DNA from: Veillonella infantium
Lineage (GTDB): Bacteria > Bacillota > Negativicutes > Veillonellales > Veillonellaceae
Direction: 5' to 3'
Assembly (NCBI RefSeq): GCF_002959895.1
Contig: NZ_PPDD01000008.1
Coordinates: 124,001-188,000 of the forward strand
Length of the DNA: 64,000 bases
The notes under the pieces are model-generated. The model saw only the letters and a program-made list of their open reading frames with translations. It ran no database searches and was not told the DNA's origin. Positions 36,998-49,911 of this stretch are shown piece after piece; the first letter of the stretch is position 1; each line of letters begins with the position of its first letter. Position numbers and translations under genes: made by a program.

Positions 36998-37405
36998 TTA
37001 TAGTTGTTTAGTTACATGCAAGCGCAATAATGCACGTTGCAATGCCGCTTCTGCGCGTTCTACATCGATATCTGGTGTAGGATTGGATAACCGGCCTTCT
37101 GCACGTTCTTTAGCTCGACGAGCACGTTCCACATCAATGGATGCTGGATCTTGGCAATCTGGTGTTAAAATACTCACCTTATTATGTTCGATTTCACAGA
37201 AGCCACCAAATACAGCAAGTTCACGAGATGTTCCATCTGGTTGATCTATGCGTAATGGCGCTAAATCTAATGCGATAATCATAGGTGCATGATTTGGCAA
37301 AATACCAAATTGACCATCGATAGCTTTACCTACAAAGAATGTAGACTTGCCTTCAAAGACAATTGCATCAGGTGTGATTATTTGTAGGGTCATAGGTTCC
37401 GCCAT
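36998..37405 (-). CDS. atpC: F1 ATP synthase epsilon subunit
   Basis: 135 aa: N-terminal beta sandwich (MTLQIITPDAIVFEGK, GQFGILPNHAPMI) and a C-terminal helical hairpin (ERARRAKERAEGRL). It couples and inhibits the rotor. Last gene of the atp operon. Confidence 0.96.
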   Translation of the reverse strand: MAEPMTLQIITPDAIVFEGKSTFFVGKAIDGQFGILPNHAPMIIALDLAPLRIDQPDGTSRELAVFGGFCEIEHNKVSILTPDCQDPASIDVERARRAKERAEGRLSNPTPDIDVERAEAALQRALLRLHVTKQL

Positions 37406-37408
37406 GGA

Positions 37409-38851
<1,443 letters not shown>

Positions 38852-39706
38852 TTATTGCAAGGCATTAGCGCCACCAACGATTTCAGAAATTTCGTTTGTA
38901 ATGCTAGATTGACGTAACTTGTTATATTCAAGACCTAAGGAATCAATGAGTTCCCCTGCATTATCTGTAGCAGATGTCATAGCTGTCATACGAGCACCCA
39001 ATTCACTTGCTGCAGATTGCAACAATCCATTATAAACAGTAATCTCTAAATATTTTGGTAGCAACGCCTCCAAGACAGATACAGCAGATGGCATGAAATC
39101 ATACTCTTCGCCCTTTACCTCATCTTGTGGTTGCTCTATCGGCAACAAGCGCTCAGCCTGTGCAATTTGCGTCATAGAATTTACAAAACGTGTATAGATC
39201 ATGATGACTTCGTCAACTTCATGACGTTCGTATAGTGAAAGTGCTTCATGCATAATGGCACGGGCATGTTCATAAGAAGGTTTATCAGAGAAGCCTGCAT
39301 AGGACTTATCGATATGAATTCCTCTAGATTTCATGCTGTCTCTAGGCTTTTTACCTGCCGTGATAACACGGTATGTATCGGAAGATTTACCATGCAATTG
39401 TTCCATAGCAAACTTCAACACATTAGACGAGAATGCCCCTGCAAGGCCCTTATCGGCACCTATTACGATATAGCATGTGCGTTTTATAGGGCGTACCTCT
39501 AACAAAGGACTGCTAAAGCCTTCTAAATCACTATTAGACATATGACGCAAGATTTGCCCAATCTTCTCTGCGTAAGGACGAGTACCTTCCGCTTTTGTTT
39601 GCGCCTTACGAAGACGAGCAGAGGCTACCATCTTCATCGCTTTTGTAATTTGTTGCGTATTGGTAACACTTTTTATGCGTTTTCGCAAATCTTGTGCACT
39701 AGCCAT
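38852..39706 (-). CDS. atpG: F1 ATP synthase gamma subunit
   Basis: 284 aa rotor shaft: long N-terminal helix (AQDLRKRIKSVTNTQQITKA) and C-terminal helix ending ITNEISEIVGGANAL pair as the coiled coil. The central GADKGLAGAFSSN is the conserved Rossmann-like segment. Three bases after atpA. Confidence 0.97.
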   Translation of the reverse strand: MASAQDLRKRIKSVTNTQQITKAMKMVASARLRKAQTKAEGTRPYAEKIGQILRHMSNSDLEGFSSPLLEVRPIKRTCYIVIGADKGLAGAFSSNVLKFAMEQLHGKSSDTYRVITAGKKPRDSMKSRGIHIDKSYAGFSDKPSYEHARAIMHEALSLYERHEVDEVIMIYTRFVNSMTQIAQAERLLPIEQPQDEVKGEEYDFMPSAVSVLEALLPKYLEITVYNGLLQSAASELGARMTAMTSATDNAGELIDSLGLEYNKLRQSSITNEISEIVGGANALQ

Positions 39707-39709
39707 ACA

Positions 39710-41248
39710 TTACGCCTCCTTATGAGACACTAATGTATGTGTAGAACCAAATGCTTCTACACATTCTGGGATTGCTTGTTTCAATAGATTTTCAGTATCT
39801 TCGTCAATTTTCTTAGACGTTTCAATATTTGTGATGATTTCAGGATAGTTAGCTTTTATATAACGTAAAAGTTCAGCTTCAAATGCTAAAATATCATCCA
39901 CTTGAATACTTGCTAAATACCCTTTTGTACCAGCGTAAAGATTAATAACCATTTCCGCTACGCTCATAGGTTCATATTGACCTTGTTTTAACATTTCAGT
40001 CAAACGTTCACCACGGTCTAATTGTGCTTTAGTAGCCGCATCAAGATCGGAACCGAACTGAGCGAACGCAGCTAACTCACGATATTGAGCAAGGTCCAAA
40101 CGCAATTGGCCTGCTACTTGTTTCATCGCTTTAGTTTGCGCACTACCACCTACACGGGATACGGACAAACCTACATCAACCGCTGGGCGGATGCCAGAGT
40201 AGAACATATCTGTACCCAAGAAAATTTGACCATCAGTAATGGAGATTACGTTTGTTGGGATGTATGCAGATACGTCACCTGCTTGTGTTTCAATGATTGG
40301 CAACGCAGTAATGGAACCACCACCAAGTTCTGGTGAAAGTTTCGCAGCACGTTCTAATAGACGGCTGTGTAAGTAGAATACGTCGCCTGGATACGCTTCA
40401 CGCCCTGGTGGACGACGTAATAATAAAGACATAGCACGGTAAGCAGCTGCTTGCTTAGTTAAATCATCATATACACAAAGTACATGTTTGCCTTTGTACA
40501 TGAAGTATTCACCCATAGCAACACCTGCGTACGGAGCGATGTATTGTAATGGAGCCCCTGTAGAAGCACTAGCAGAAACGACGATTGTATACTCCAACGC
40601 ACCTGTTTCTTCCAATTTTTGTACTACACGAGCTACGGTAGATTCTTTTTGACCAATTGCTACATAGATACAAATTACATCTTTACCTTTTTGATTGATA
40701 ATTGTATCAAGAGCAATTGCAGTTTTACCTGTACCACGGTCACCAATGATAAGCTCACGTTGGCCACGGCCAATTGGTACCATCGCATCGATAGCTTTCA
40801 AACCTGTTTGCAATGGTTCGTTTACAGATTGACGATCCGCAATACCAGGTGCTGGATGTTCTACAGGACGACGTTCAGTCGCTTGAATAGCACCCTTGCC
40901 ATCGATAGGCTGCCCCAATGGATTTACTACACGACCAATAAGAGCATCCCCTACTGGTACGTCCATAATTTTGCCAGTACGGCGTACTTCATCGCCTTCT
41001 TTAATTAAGAAGTCGTCACCTAATAGTACGGCACCAACATTATCTAATTCTAAGTTCAAAACCAAGCCATATACGCCGTGTGGTAACTCTAACAACTCAC
41101 CAGCCATGGCTCTTTCAAGACCATAAATATGGGCGATGCCATCCCCTACGTCAAGAACAGTACCCACGTCATCGACATTGAGGTCAACATCATAGTCCTG
41201 AATCTGCTGTTTAATTATAGCAGTGATTTCTTCAGGCTTCATTTTCAT
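39710..41248 (-). CDS. atpA: F1 ATP synthase alpha subunit
   Basis: 512 aa non-catalytic subunit: Walker [16 protein letters not shown], family signature [17 protein letters not shown], and the C-terminal bundle. Two near ATGs (41248 and 41242) could start it; SD evidence is weak for both. Confidence 0.97.
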   Translation of the reverse strand: MKMKPEEITAIIKQQIQDYDVDLNVDDVGTVLDVGDGIAHIYGLERAMAGELLELPHGVYGLVLNLELDNVGAVLLGDDFLIKEGDEVRRTGKIMDVPVGDALIGRVVNPLGQPIDGKGAIQATERRPVEHPAPGIADRQSVNEPLQTGLKAIDAMVPIGRGQRELIIGDRGTGKTAIALDTIINQKGKDVICIYVAIGQKESTVARVVQKLEETGALEYTIVVSASASTGAPLQYIAPYAGVAMGEYFMYKGKHVLCVYDDLTKQAAAYRAMSLLLRRPPGREAYPGDVFYLHSRLLERAAKLSPELGGGSITALPIIETQAGDVSAYIPTNVISITDGQIFLGTDMFYSGIRPAVDVGLSVSRVGGSAQTKAMKQVAGQLRLDLAQYRELAAFAQFGSDLDAATKAQLDRGERLTEMLKQGQYEPMSVAEMVINLYAGTKGYLASIQVDDILAFEAELLRYIKANYPEIITNIETSKKIDEDTENLLKQAIPECVEAFGSTHTLVSHKEA

Positions 41249-41264
41249 ATATACCCATTCACCC

Positions 41265-41816
41265 CTATCTAATAGAGTTCGTTCTTAATAAAGATTTTTC
41301 TAATTCCTCTAAACGGCGAGCTACAGAGCCATCGATGCGTTTATCCCCTACTTGGATAACGATACCACCCATAATGGATGGATCTTGACGCACGGATAAG
41401 ATGACATCTTTTCCTGTTACTTCTCTTAGTTTAGCTTGTACAGATGCTTCTACATCAGCTGTAATTGGTTCAGCTACTGTTACAGTAGCTTCCAAAATAC
41501 CACGTGCTGCACGTGATTTCTTAATAAACGCTTCGATAGTCGATGCTATATAGCGATAACGACCGCGCTTAATCATCACATAAATAAAGTGTAGAGCAAC
41601 TTTATCGATACTAGAGTCAAAAATTTTACCAATAAGCTTAATCTTTGCATCTTCTGTAACGATTGGATTCTCTAGAAATGAACGCAACTCAGGTTGATCA
41701 ACCATTACGGATGCTACATAACCTAATTGCTCCTCCATGAGTTCCAACTTATTTTGTTCTTGAGCTAATTCAAACATAGCCGAACTATATTTATCTGCTA
41801 CAATTTCTATGCTCAT
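41265..41816 (-). CDS. atpH: F1 ATP synthase delta subunit
   Basis: 183 aa stalk subunit: N-terminal helical bundle ([17 protein letters not shown]) and the C-terminal signature [20 protein letters not shown]. Joins F1 to the b dimer. Confidence 0.95.
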   Translation of the reverse strand: MSIEIVADKYSSAMFELAQEQNKLELMEEQLGYVASVMVDQPELRSFLENPIVTEDAKIKLIGKIFDSSIDKVALHFIYVMIKRGRYRYIASTIEAFIKKSRAARGILEATVTVAEPITADVEASVQAKLREVTGKDVILSVRQDPSIMGGIVIQVGDKRIDGSVARRLEELEKSLLRTNSIR

Positions 41817-41820
41817 CGTA

Positions 41821-42318
41821 TCACAACCCTATCGTTTTACTATCAAGTTGACGAATAGCGTCTTCGATCAATTTCGTATTAGTTTCGCTGTTCATATCTT
41901 TAGCAACAACTTTACCAGCCATAGCTACAGATAAAGAAACAACTTCATTGCGCAAGCTGTTCATAGCACGATCACGTTCAATGGCAATATCTTGACGAGC
42001 ACGATTTTTTTCTTGTTCAATTTGCTCGCGAGCTGTTGCTAATTGTTCGCGTGTTGTATTTTCTGCTTCTTGAATTGCTTTTTCAACAATTTTTTGTGCC
42101 TCTACACGAGCATTAGAAATTTGAGCTGCATAATCAGCTTTAAATTCTTCTGCTTCTGCACGAGCTTTTTCTGCAGCTTCTAAGTCTTTAGCAATTCGTT
42201 CTTTACGTTCTGTCATCATAGCCAATAATGGTTTATATGCAAAACGAGCCAATAGCCAAACTAATATAAAAAAGTTCAACATTTGAGCAAGAATCGTTCC
42301 AAGGCTTAAGTCAACCAA
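41821..42318 (-). CDS. atpF: Fo ATP synthase b subunit
   Basis: 165 aa: one N-terminal membrane helix (ILAQMLNFFILVWLLARFAY) and a long, charged coiled coil rich in Ala, Glu and Arg. Peripheral stalk. Confidence 0.95.
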   Translation of the reverse strand: MVDLSLGTILAQMLNFFILVWLLARFAYKPLLAMMTERKERIAKDLEAAEKARAEAEEFKADYAAQISNARVEAQKIVEKAIQEAENTTREQLATAREQIEQEKNRARQDIAIERDRAMNSLRNEVVSLSVAMAGKVVAKDMNSETNTKLIEDAIRQLDSKTIGL

Positions 42319-42336
42319 GGTTATTCCTCCTCGTTA

Positions 42337-43259
<923 letters not shown>

Positions 43260-43327
43260 GTTCTCAACCCCTTCCATAGACATAATAAAAAACTAATATA
43301 CTTACAATAAATATAAATATAATATAT

Positions 43328-43381
43328 ATGTATCATCATACATCGTTATAGATATATAATCAACACTTGAAAGGTAAACAA
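43328..43381 (-). promoter_or_regulatory. Possible internal promoter before atpB
   Basis: TTGTTT (43381-43376), 17 bases, TATATA (43358-43353), followed by an ATGTAT/ATACAT hairpin (43328-43343). It could drive atpB-atpC independently of wecA-wecB-atpZ-atpI across the 170-base gap. Confidence 0.4.
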
Positions 43382-43453
43382 TTCTAATTTCTCATGAATG
43401 TATTGTGTATAATGCATTATTGGAATATATCTATAATTTAACACATCATAAGA

Positions 43454-43822
43454 TTAGAAATGTCGACTAAGCCACCAGTAAACAACATATAATGCGGGCT
43501 GAATAAGTGCGACGCCAACAAACATGCTAATAGCCTCTATGCCGGGAATCTTTAATCCTAAGACTACTAAGGAACCTACTAACATAAGACGCCATATCAT
43601 CTGTCTACGAGCTTTACGAACGGCTTTGTAAGGATCCCCTGATACAATGGATTGACCATGCAAAGCTAAACTTAGCAAGTAGAGTACCATTATAAAAATC
43701 CCCCAAAACCATCCCCATAGATACTGTTCTAGGCCACATAAAACTTGTATTATACCGCCTAAAAAGGCAATAAAAAAACAAGTTAGTAGCACGCGCACTA
43801 TGAATTTAATATATTGATTCAT
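43454..43822 (-). CDS. atpI: ATP synthase subunit I (AtpI-like)
   Basis: 122 aa with four hydrophobic segments (about 8-28, 33-55, 75-95, 98-118) and a basic central loop (KAVRKARRQM). Position directly upstream of the atp structural genes and topology fit AtpI, which assists c-ring assembly. Sequence in this family is weakly conserved. Confidence 0.75.
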   Translation of the reverse strand: MNQYIKFIVRVLLTCFFIAFLGGIIQVLCGLEQYLWGWFWGIFIMVLYLLSLALHGQSIVSGDPYKAVRKARRQMIWRLMLVGSLVVLGLKIPGIEAISMFVGVALIQPALYVVYWWLSRHF

Positions 43823-43832
43823 ATATACCTCA

Positions 43833-44027
43833 CTACTTAACTTGTTTATATAACATATAAAAACCTGTTATAGCTCCAATAAGACCAAATATAATCATAC
43901 ATAACGGTTCAGTTCTAAACCAACCATCCAGTGTATATCCAATCCAAATGAAACCACCTATACAGAAAACGAGTGTGAGCCCCGCCGATGTTGCCATGGC
44001 GAGGGCTTTCACAAGGTCCTTATCCAT
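43833..44027 (-). CDS. atpZ: AtpZ/AtpI-family small membrane protein
   Basis: 64 aa from the ATG at 44027: two membrane helices (ATSAGLTLVFCIGGFIWIGY and ICM-type second helix) with GYTLDGWF between, the usual AtpZ/AtpI (DUF) pattern. It begins one base after the wecB stop. A magnesium or assembly role with AtpI is known in other bacteria. Confidence 0.8.
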   Translation of the reverse strand: MDKDLVKALAMATSAGLTLVFCIGGFIWIGYTLDGWFRTEPLCMIIFGLIGAITGFYMLYKQVK

Positions 44028-44028
44028 A

Positions 44029-45171
44029 TTATTTACCAAACCGTTCAGGACGATTAGAATCGCCTAAGAACTCATGGCGTAACGCTTGAATAATGCGTTC
44101 AGATGCTTTGCCGTCACCATAAGGGTTAACGGAGTTAGACATCAATTTATAAGCTGCTGCATTGCTCAACAATTCATGAGCCGCTGCGTGTACTGCATCT
44201 TTATCAGTACCTACTAGACGAACCGTACCAGCTTCAACCGCTTCAGGGCGTTCTGTGGTATCGCGCAATACGAGAACTGGTTTGCCAAGGGCTGGCGCTT
44301 CCTCTTGAATCCCACCAGAGTCAGTAAGAATCAAATAAGATTTAGCCATTAAGTTCGCAAATGGTTCATAATCAAGCGGATCAATTAAGGTAACACGTTC
44401 TACAGAACCAAGTTCCTCTTGTACAACTTGGCGAACCTTAGGATTCTTATGTACAGGGAAGACCACTTGAATATCTTCAAATTCATTAATTAAATCGCGA
44501 ATAGCTTGGTACACGTGGCGCATAGGTTCACCCAAGTTTTCACGTCGATGTGTAGTAACAAGAACTGTACGTTTTTCAGGATCCAATGCATTGATAGCAG
44601 CATCATCAAAAACATAATTATCTTGCACTGTTGTATCAAGGGCATCGATAACAGTATTACCTGTTACATATAGATGATCTGTATTGATATTTTCTTTCTT
44701 AAGATTGCTTTCAGAACTAGCTGTTGGTGCAAAATGATAGGTTGCAATAGAGCCAGTCAATTTACGATTCATTTCCTCTGGGAACGGAGAATAAATATCT
44801 CCAGTACGAAGACCTGCCTCTACGTGACCTACAGGAATTTCTTGATAGAAGGACGCCAAAGCACCTGCAAAGGTTGTTGTTGTATCACCATGTACAAGAA
44901 CTACATCAGGTTTAGCTTCTTCTAACACATCTTTAAGGCCCATCAATGCACGGTTTGTTACATCGTACAATGTTTGACCTTGACTCATAATATTTAAGTC
45001 GTAATCAGGGGTAATATTAAACAAGTTTAGTACTTGATCGAGCATATCGCGATGTTGTGCCGTAACGGTTACAATCGGCTCCATATCTGGTGCTGCTTCT
45101 AGTGCTTTTACAAGAGGAGCCATCTTGATAGCTTCAGGTCTTGTACCAAAGATTGTCATAACTTTTAACAT
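44029..45171 (-). CDS. wecB: UDP-N-acetylglucosamine 2-epimerase
   Basis: 380 aa starting MLKVMTIFGTRPEAIKMAP, with HGDTTTTFAGALASF, GHVEAGLRTGD, TTHRRENLGEP and LTDSGGIQEEAPALGKP: all hallmarks of the non-hydrolysing epimerase making UDP-ManNAc. GGAGG is five bases before the ATG at 45171. Sits between wecA and the atp genes and could be cotranscribed with the latter. Confidence 0.95.
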   Translation of the reverse strand: MLKVMTIFGTRPEAIKMAPLVKALEAAPDMEPIVTVTAQHRDMLDQVLNLFNITPDYDLNIMSQGQTLYDVTNRALMGLKDVLEEAKPDVVLVHGDTTTTFAGALASFYQEIPVGHVEAGLRTGDIYSPFPEEMNRKLTGSIATYHFAPTASSESNLKKENINTDHLYVTGNTVIDALDTTVQDNYVFDDAAINALDPEKRTVLVTTHRRENLGEPMRHVYQAIRDLINEFEDIQVVFPVHKNPKVRQVVQEELGSVERVTLIDPLDYEPFANLMAKSYLILTDSGGIQEEAPALGKPVLVLRDTTERPEAVEAGTVRLVGTDKDAVHAAAHELLSNAAAYKLMSNSVNPYGDGKASERIIQALRHEFLGDSNRPERFGK

Positions 45172-45196
45172 AGTTGCCTCCAACATAGTAGGATAG

Positions 45197-45220
45197 AAAA
45201 AATGGGGCGCCAAGCGCCCC
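45197..45220 (-). terminator. Terminator after wecA
   Basis: GGGGCGC / GCGCCCC with a three-base loop followed on the minus strand by TTTTTT, between wecA and wecB. It may be partial, since the wecB start is close downstream. Confidence 0.8.
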
Positions 45221-45228
45221 ACATATGG

Positions 45229-46380
45229 TTATTTCTTATGGGAATCGTCAGATTCCTCTAAAGCTTTTGCCAATTCTTCACGATCAAAAGAAATAGTTTC
45301 ATCTGAATCGCTGCGTTCAATTGTAGGACGTGGTAATGGATGTCCCGCCGCATCACTATGGGTAATAACACCAAGGCGACGAGCCACAAAAATACTGCCT
45401 AAGAAGATAACGAGTACCAATGCAATACCAATCCAAGCATTGACCTCTGCTACGATGACAGACACGCCACCAAACAGAGCTGTTACGGCATACATCATTA
45501 GCACCGCTTGTTTTTGAGATAAACCTTGAGCTAACAAACGATGATGCACATGGCCTTTATCAGGCTTAAAAATTGGACGACCGCTAATTTTACGGCGTAC
45601 GATAGCAAATAATGTATCCAGAATTGGTAAGCCAAGTACGATTGCAGGAACTACCAATGCAATAGTAGCTGCCGTTTTAACAGCACCCATTACAGAAATA
45701 GCTGCTAAAGTATAACCGAGGAGCATAGAACCCGTATCACCCATAAAAATTTTCGCTGGGTTAAAGTTATACCGCAAGAACCCTACTGTTGCACCTGCCA
45801 GTGCAAGAGATATACATGCTAAGTCAGTTTGGCCAAGTTGTAATGTCATAGCGCAAACAGCAATACAAGCAATGAAGGAAATCCCTGCTGCCAAGCCATC
45901 AAGGCCATCGATAAGATTTACGATATTCGTAAATCCTACGATCCAGAAAATAGTCAATGGAGCAGCCCAATATTTAAGGTACACTACACCACCCCAAGGA
46001 AGGTTGATAAAGTCCACCCGAATATCATAAGCCACCAAAATTGCAGCTGCTATGATTTGGCCCATTAACTTAGTCTTTGGCTCAATCTGTTTAATATCAT
46101 CCCAAATGCCAACGAGCACAAGAATAACTGTACCAAGTACCAAGCCAAATAGTTTATGGTCATGTGGGATAGAGCCATTAAAGAGGACCGATCCTACATA
46201 ACCGAGAAAGATTGCTAACCCACCAAGTCGTGGAATAGCACCATGATGCACCTTTCGGGCATCAGGTTTATCTATTGCCCCTACAGCAACGGCAAAGCGT
46301 TTTACCAAAGGGGTTAGTGCAAAGGTTATGATGAGCGCCAGAGCAAAGGCCCACACATAATCGAGCACATAATCACTCAT
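45229..46380 (-). CDS. wecA: Undecaprenyl-phosphate GlcNAc-1-phosphate transferase (WecA/TagO family)
   Basis: 383 aa with about eleven membrane helices. Catalytic motifs of the family: GIWDDIKQIEPKTKL, NLIDGLDGLAAG, KIFMGDTGSMLLGY and the cytoplasmic loop HVHHRLLAQGLS, which separates WecA from MraY. Starts polyprenyl-linked glycan synthesis at the inner membrane. The tail after residue 345 is hydrophilic and acidic. Confidence 0.92.
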   Translation of the reverse strand: MSDYVLDYVWAFALALIITFALTPLVKRFAVAVGAIDKPDARKVHHGAIPRLGGLAIFLGYVGSVLFNGSIPHDHKLFGLVLGTVILVLVGIWDDIKQIEPKTKLMGQIIAAAILVAYDIRVDFINLPWGGVVYLKYWAAPLTIFWIVGFTNIVNLIDGLDGLAAGISFIACIAVCAMTLQLGQTDLACISLALAGATVGFLRYNFNPAKIFMGDTGSMLLGYTLAAISVMGAVKTAATIALVVPAIVLGLPILDTLFAIVRRKISGRPIFKPDKGHVHHRLLAQGLSQKQAVLMMYAVTALFGGVSVIVAEVNAWIGIALVLVIFLGSIFVARRLGVITHSDAAGHPLPRPTIERSDSDETISFDREELAKALEESDDSHKK

Positions 46381-46413
46381 AAGACACCTCCAACAACTGG
46401 GTTATAAACACAA

Positions 46414-47772
46414 TTAATTAGTTAAGCTACGAATAGGTGCTGGAATACGACCACCACGGGCGATGAACTCAGCTGCACTATATGGACTCACTTCAATAAT
46501 TGGAGCGTAACCTAAAAGGCCACCAAATTCAACAACCTCACCTACGGTTTTGCCAGGTACAGGAATTACACGAACCGCAGTTGTCTTATTATTAATCATA
46601 CCAATAGCAGATTCATCAGCAATAATTGCAGAAATTGTATCCGCTGTTGTGTCTCCAGGAATAGCAATCATGTCAAGGCCAACAGAACATACGCATGTCA
46701 TAGCCTCTAATTTATCGAGGGATAAACTGCCACAAGATACGGCATCAATCATACCAGCATCTTCAGATACTGGAATGAATGCACCACTGAGACCACCTAC
46801 GTGAGAGGATGCCATAAGACCACCTTTTTTCACCGCATCATTAAGTAATGCAAGTGCCGCAGTCGTACCATGACAACCACAAGATGATAAACCCATTTCT
46901 TCGAGAACGTGAGCAACAGAATCGCCTACCGCTGGTGTTGGCGCCAAGGACAAATCGATAATGCCGAATGGTTTACCAAGACGACGAGATGCCTCTTGTG
47001 CTACTAATTGGCCTACACGAGTAATTTTAAAAGCAGTGCGTTTAATCGTTTCTGCTACAACGTCAAAGGACTGACCACGCACAGACTCAAGTGCGTGTTT
47101 TACAACGCCTGGGCCAGATACGCCTACAGAAATAGCACTATCACCTTCAGTGACGCCAAAGAATGCACCTGCCATGAATGGATTATCCTCTACAGGATTA
47201 CAGAAAATAACGAGCTTAGCACAACCAAGAGCATCATTATCCTTTGTAAGTTCTGCCGTTTTCTTAACGATAATCCCCATGTCGCGAACTGCGTCCATGT
47301 TGATACCAGTTTTAGTAGAACCAACACCTACAGAGCTACATACGATATCTGTAATTGCCAATGCTTCTGGGATAGAATCAATCAAGATGCGATCAGCTCG
47401 TGTAGCACCTTTTGTTACAAGAGCGGAGTAACCACCGATAAAGTTAACACCTACTGTTTTAGCAGCGCGGTCCATCGCTTCTGCAATTGGTACATAGGAT
47501 GTTAAATCACTACCACCTGCAACAAGAGAGATAGGAGTTACAGAGATGCGTTTATTAATGATAGGAATACCAAACTCACGCTCAATATCCTCACCAGTAG
47601 ACACAAGATGCTCAGCTTCTTTTGTAATGCGATCATAAATGCGATCACATAGTTCTTTACCAGAACTAGATGCGCATTCTAGCAAGCTAATGCCCATCGT
47701 AATAGTACGAACATCAAGCTTGTTGTCATGAATCATCTGATTCGTTTCTAAAATATTGTCGATAGATAACAT
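46414..47772 (-). CDS. PFL-family UPF0210 (DUF711) protein
   Basis: 452 aa. Reads [20 protein letters not shown], with [30 protein letters not shown] and [17 protein letters not shown]. This family is distantly related to pyruvate formate-lyase-like folds; function unproven. It is nine bases after the small ACT protein, the conserved partner in this gene pair across Firmicutes. Confidence 0.9.
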   Translation of the reverse strand: MLSIDNILETNQMIHDNKLDVRTITMGISLLECASSSGKELCDRIYDRITKEAEHLVSTGEDIEREFGIPIINKRISVTPISLVAGGSDLTSYVPIAEAMDRAAKTVGVNFIGGYSALVTKGATRADRILIDSIPEALAITDIVCSSVGVGSTKTGINMDAVRDMGIIVKKTAELTKDNDALGCAKLVIFCNPVEDNPFMAGAFFGVTEGDSAISVGVSGPGVVKHALESVRGQSFDVVAETIKRTAFKITRVGQLVAQEASRRLGKPFGIIDLSLAPTPAVGDSVAHVLEEMGLSSCGCHGTTAALALLNDAVKKGGLMASSHVGGLSGAFIPVSEDAGMIDAVSCGSLSLDKLEAMTCVCSVGLDMIAIPGDTTADTISAIIADESAIGMINNKTTAVRVIPVPGKTVGEVVEFGGLLGYAPIIEVSPYSAAEFIARGGRIPAPIRSLTN

Positions 47773-47780
47773 AGTGCCTC

Positions 47781-48056
47781 CTATCCTACACGGTGCATGC
47801 TTAAGAAAATATCAGCATGTTGTGCACGGATTTCAACACCAAGTTCTTTACCGAGTGTAGTTAAAGCCTCTTGAATGGAGGTCAAATCTTTTATATCTTC
47901 AGACTTTGTTTCACACATCATAATCATATTGAAAACGCCGTCAAGAATGGTTTGATTAATAGACATAATATTTACACCGTGATTAGCAAGTACCGTACTA
48001 ACCCCAGCAATGATACCAACGCGGTCAACGCCGACAACGGTAACAACTAATTTCAT
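47781..48056 (-). CDS. ACT-domain protein (UPF0237)
   Basis: 91 aa, one ACT domain: [38 protein letters not shown]. The start at 48056 has AAGGTGAT upstream. Always found beside the UPF0210 gene, so it probably senses a ligand for it. Confidence 0.9.
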   Translation of the reverse strand: MKLVVTVVGVDRVGIIAGVSTVLANHGVNIMSINQTILDGVFNMIMMCETKSEDIKDLTSIQEALTTLGKELGVEIRAQHADIFLSMHRVG

Positions 48057-48190
48057 AACATCACCTTTTCTGAGCACTACAAACTATTTAGCCCCTATAG
48101 GGTATTCAATAAACTATATTAATATATTATATCATATTTATTACTTTTCTACGGTGAAATCTTCATGAGTTTTCACCCGAAAACAGTATT

Positions 48191-49828
48191 TTATACTTCG
48201 TCGGATAATGCAGCCGTTACAATAGCCTCTCCTGCTGTCAATAACGCCACTAAACCTTTATCCCCTTTATAGCTTTCACCATAGATTTTATACAAATCTT
48301 CCGTGCCAGACGGACGTGCTACAAACCAGCCTGTTTCAGTTTCTACACGAACACCATCGATTGGCATATCCTTATACAAGGAAGTAGTACGTATATTAGT
48401 AATAGGATCTCCGTCTACCTCAGTAGCGGTAATGGAGCTTGCATTCAACTGCTTCAACTTAGCCTTTGCCGCCTTTGTGCACGCCGCATCAATACGACCA
48501 AAGCGAGGATCTCCACAACCTTCAACAATGTTATTATACAGCCTATCAACAGTGGCTCCCATTACGGCATATATTTCCATCGCCAATAAAGCCATTACCA
48601 TGCCGTCTTTATCAGTAGTCCATACGGTACCATCCTTTTTGAGGAACGATGCACCAGCAGATTCCTCCCCACCGATACCAATCTCACCATCAAATAATAA
48701 GGAGCTAAAATATTTAAAACCTACTGGAACCTCATAAACAGGTATCTCTTTAAGAGCTGCCCATTTATCAATCATCGTAGTACAAACTACTGTTTTCCCT
48801 ACCCCTTTATCAGTCCAACCACGGGTCGTAAACAAATAATCTGCAGCAACCGTAAGGAACGCATTTGGAGAAGCAAGACCCTCTGTAGTAACGATACCAT
48901 AGCGATCATAATCAGGATCATTGCCAACAGCGAGATCATAATTGCCAATTTGTTTAATTACATCCGCCATCGCATATTCAGAGGAACAATCCATACGCAC
49001 CTTACCATCATGGTCATAAGTCATAAAGCTAAAGGTTGGATCGTACTCATCATTGATGATATCCATATTGAGATTATATCGTTCTTTAATAGCCCGCCAA
49101 TAACCGAGGCCACTACCACCTAATGCATTGACAAGAACCTTAGGCTTAGCACTTTGAAGAGCCTCCATATTGATGATAGAAGATAACTCTTCAACATATA
49201 AACCCTTGTAGTCATACGGAACTTGTTGATCTGGTTCAATATTATCAACACTAATACGTTTGAACCCTTCTAATTCACAATAAGCACGAACGTACTCATT
49301 AGCACGGGTTTCAATCCATTTCGTTATCAACGTATCCGCAGGGCCACCATTGGTAGCATTATACTTAATACCCCCATTATCTGGTGGGTTATGAGATGGG
49401 GTAATAACAATACCATCCGCCTTATCAAAATGACTTTCATTATACCGAATGATAGCACGAGACACTGACGGTGTAGGCACAAAGTCCATATCCGCATCAA
49501 CCATTGCAACCACGCCATTACCGGCAAGGACCTCAAGCACGGTTACTAATGCAGGCTGAGATAAAGCATGTGTATCTTGGCCCACAAAAATAGGACCTGT
49601 CGCACCAAACTGTCCACGACCATCACAGATAGCCTGCGTAATAGCTGCTACATGTAAATCTGTAAAGGTACCATTCAAAGAGGTACCACGATGACCAGAT
49701 GTACCAAAGGATACGAGTTGTGTCGGATCCGTTACATCCGGTGCATTATCAAAATATGCATCCACCAATATTTGCACATCAATAATATCTTGTTCTTGTA
49801 CAGGCATACCTGCTAATTTATGAGCCAT
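48191..49828 (-). CDS. pgm: Phosphoglucomutase (alpha-D-glucose type)
   Basis: 545 aa. Catalytic serine in VITPSHNPPDNGGIKYN, metal loop GNDPDYDRYGIV, sugar loop GGEESAGASF and phosphate site RPSGTEDLYKIYGESY. Interconverts glucose 1- and 6-phosphate. Monocistronic; GGAGG before the start MAHKLAGMPVQEQD. Confidence 0.95.
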   Translation of the reverse strand: MAHKLAGMPVQEQDIIDVQILVDAYFDNAPDVTDPTQLVSFGTSGHRGTSLNGTFTDLHVAAITQAICDGRGQFGATGPIFVGQDTHALSQPALVTVLEVLAGNGVVAMVDADMDFVPTPSVSRAIIRYNESHFDKADGIVITPSHNPPDNGGIKYNATNGGPADTLITKWIETRANEYVRAYCELEGFKRISVDNIEPDQQVPYDYKGLYVEELSSIINMEALQSAKPKVLVNALGGSGLGYWRAIKERYNLNMDIINDEYDPTFSFMTYDHDGKVRMDCSSEYAMADVIKQIGNYDLAVGNDPDYDRYGIVTTEGLASPNAFLTVAADYLFTTRGWTDKGVGKTVVCTTMIDKWAALKEIPVYEVPVGFKYFSSLLFDGEIGIGGEESAGASFLKKDGTVWTTDKDGMVMALLAMEIYAVMGATVDRLYNNIVEGCGDPRFGRIDAACTKAAKAKLKQLNASSITATEVDGDPITNIRTTSLYKDMPIDGVRVETETGWFVARPSGTEDLYKIYGESYKGDKGLVALLTAGEAIVTAALSDEV

Positions 49829-49911
49829 AGGAACCTCCTAATCTCAACTGTATATATCATTCATAAAATATTATATTTACACATGATTAAGATGAGATGA
49901 CAAATACGCAC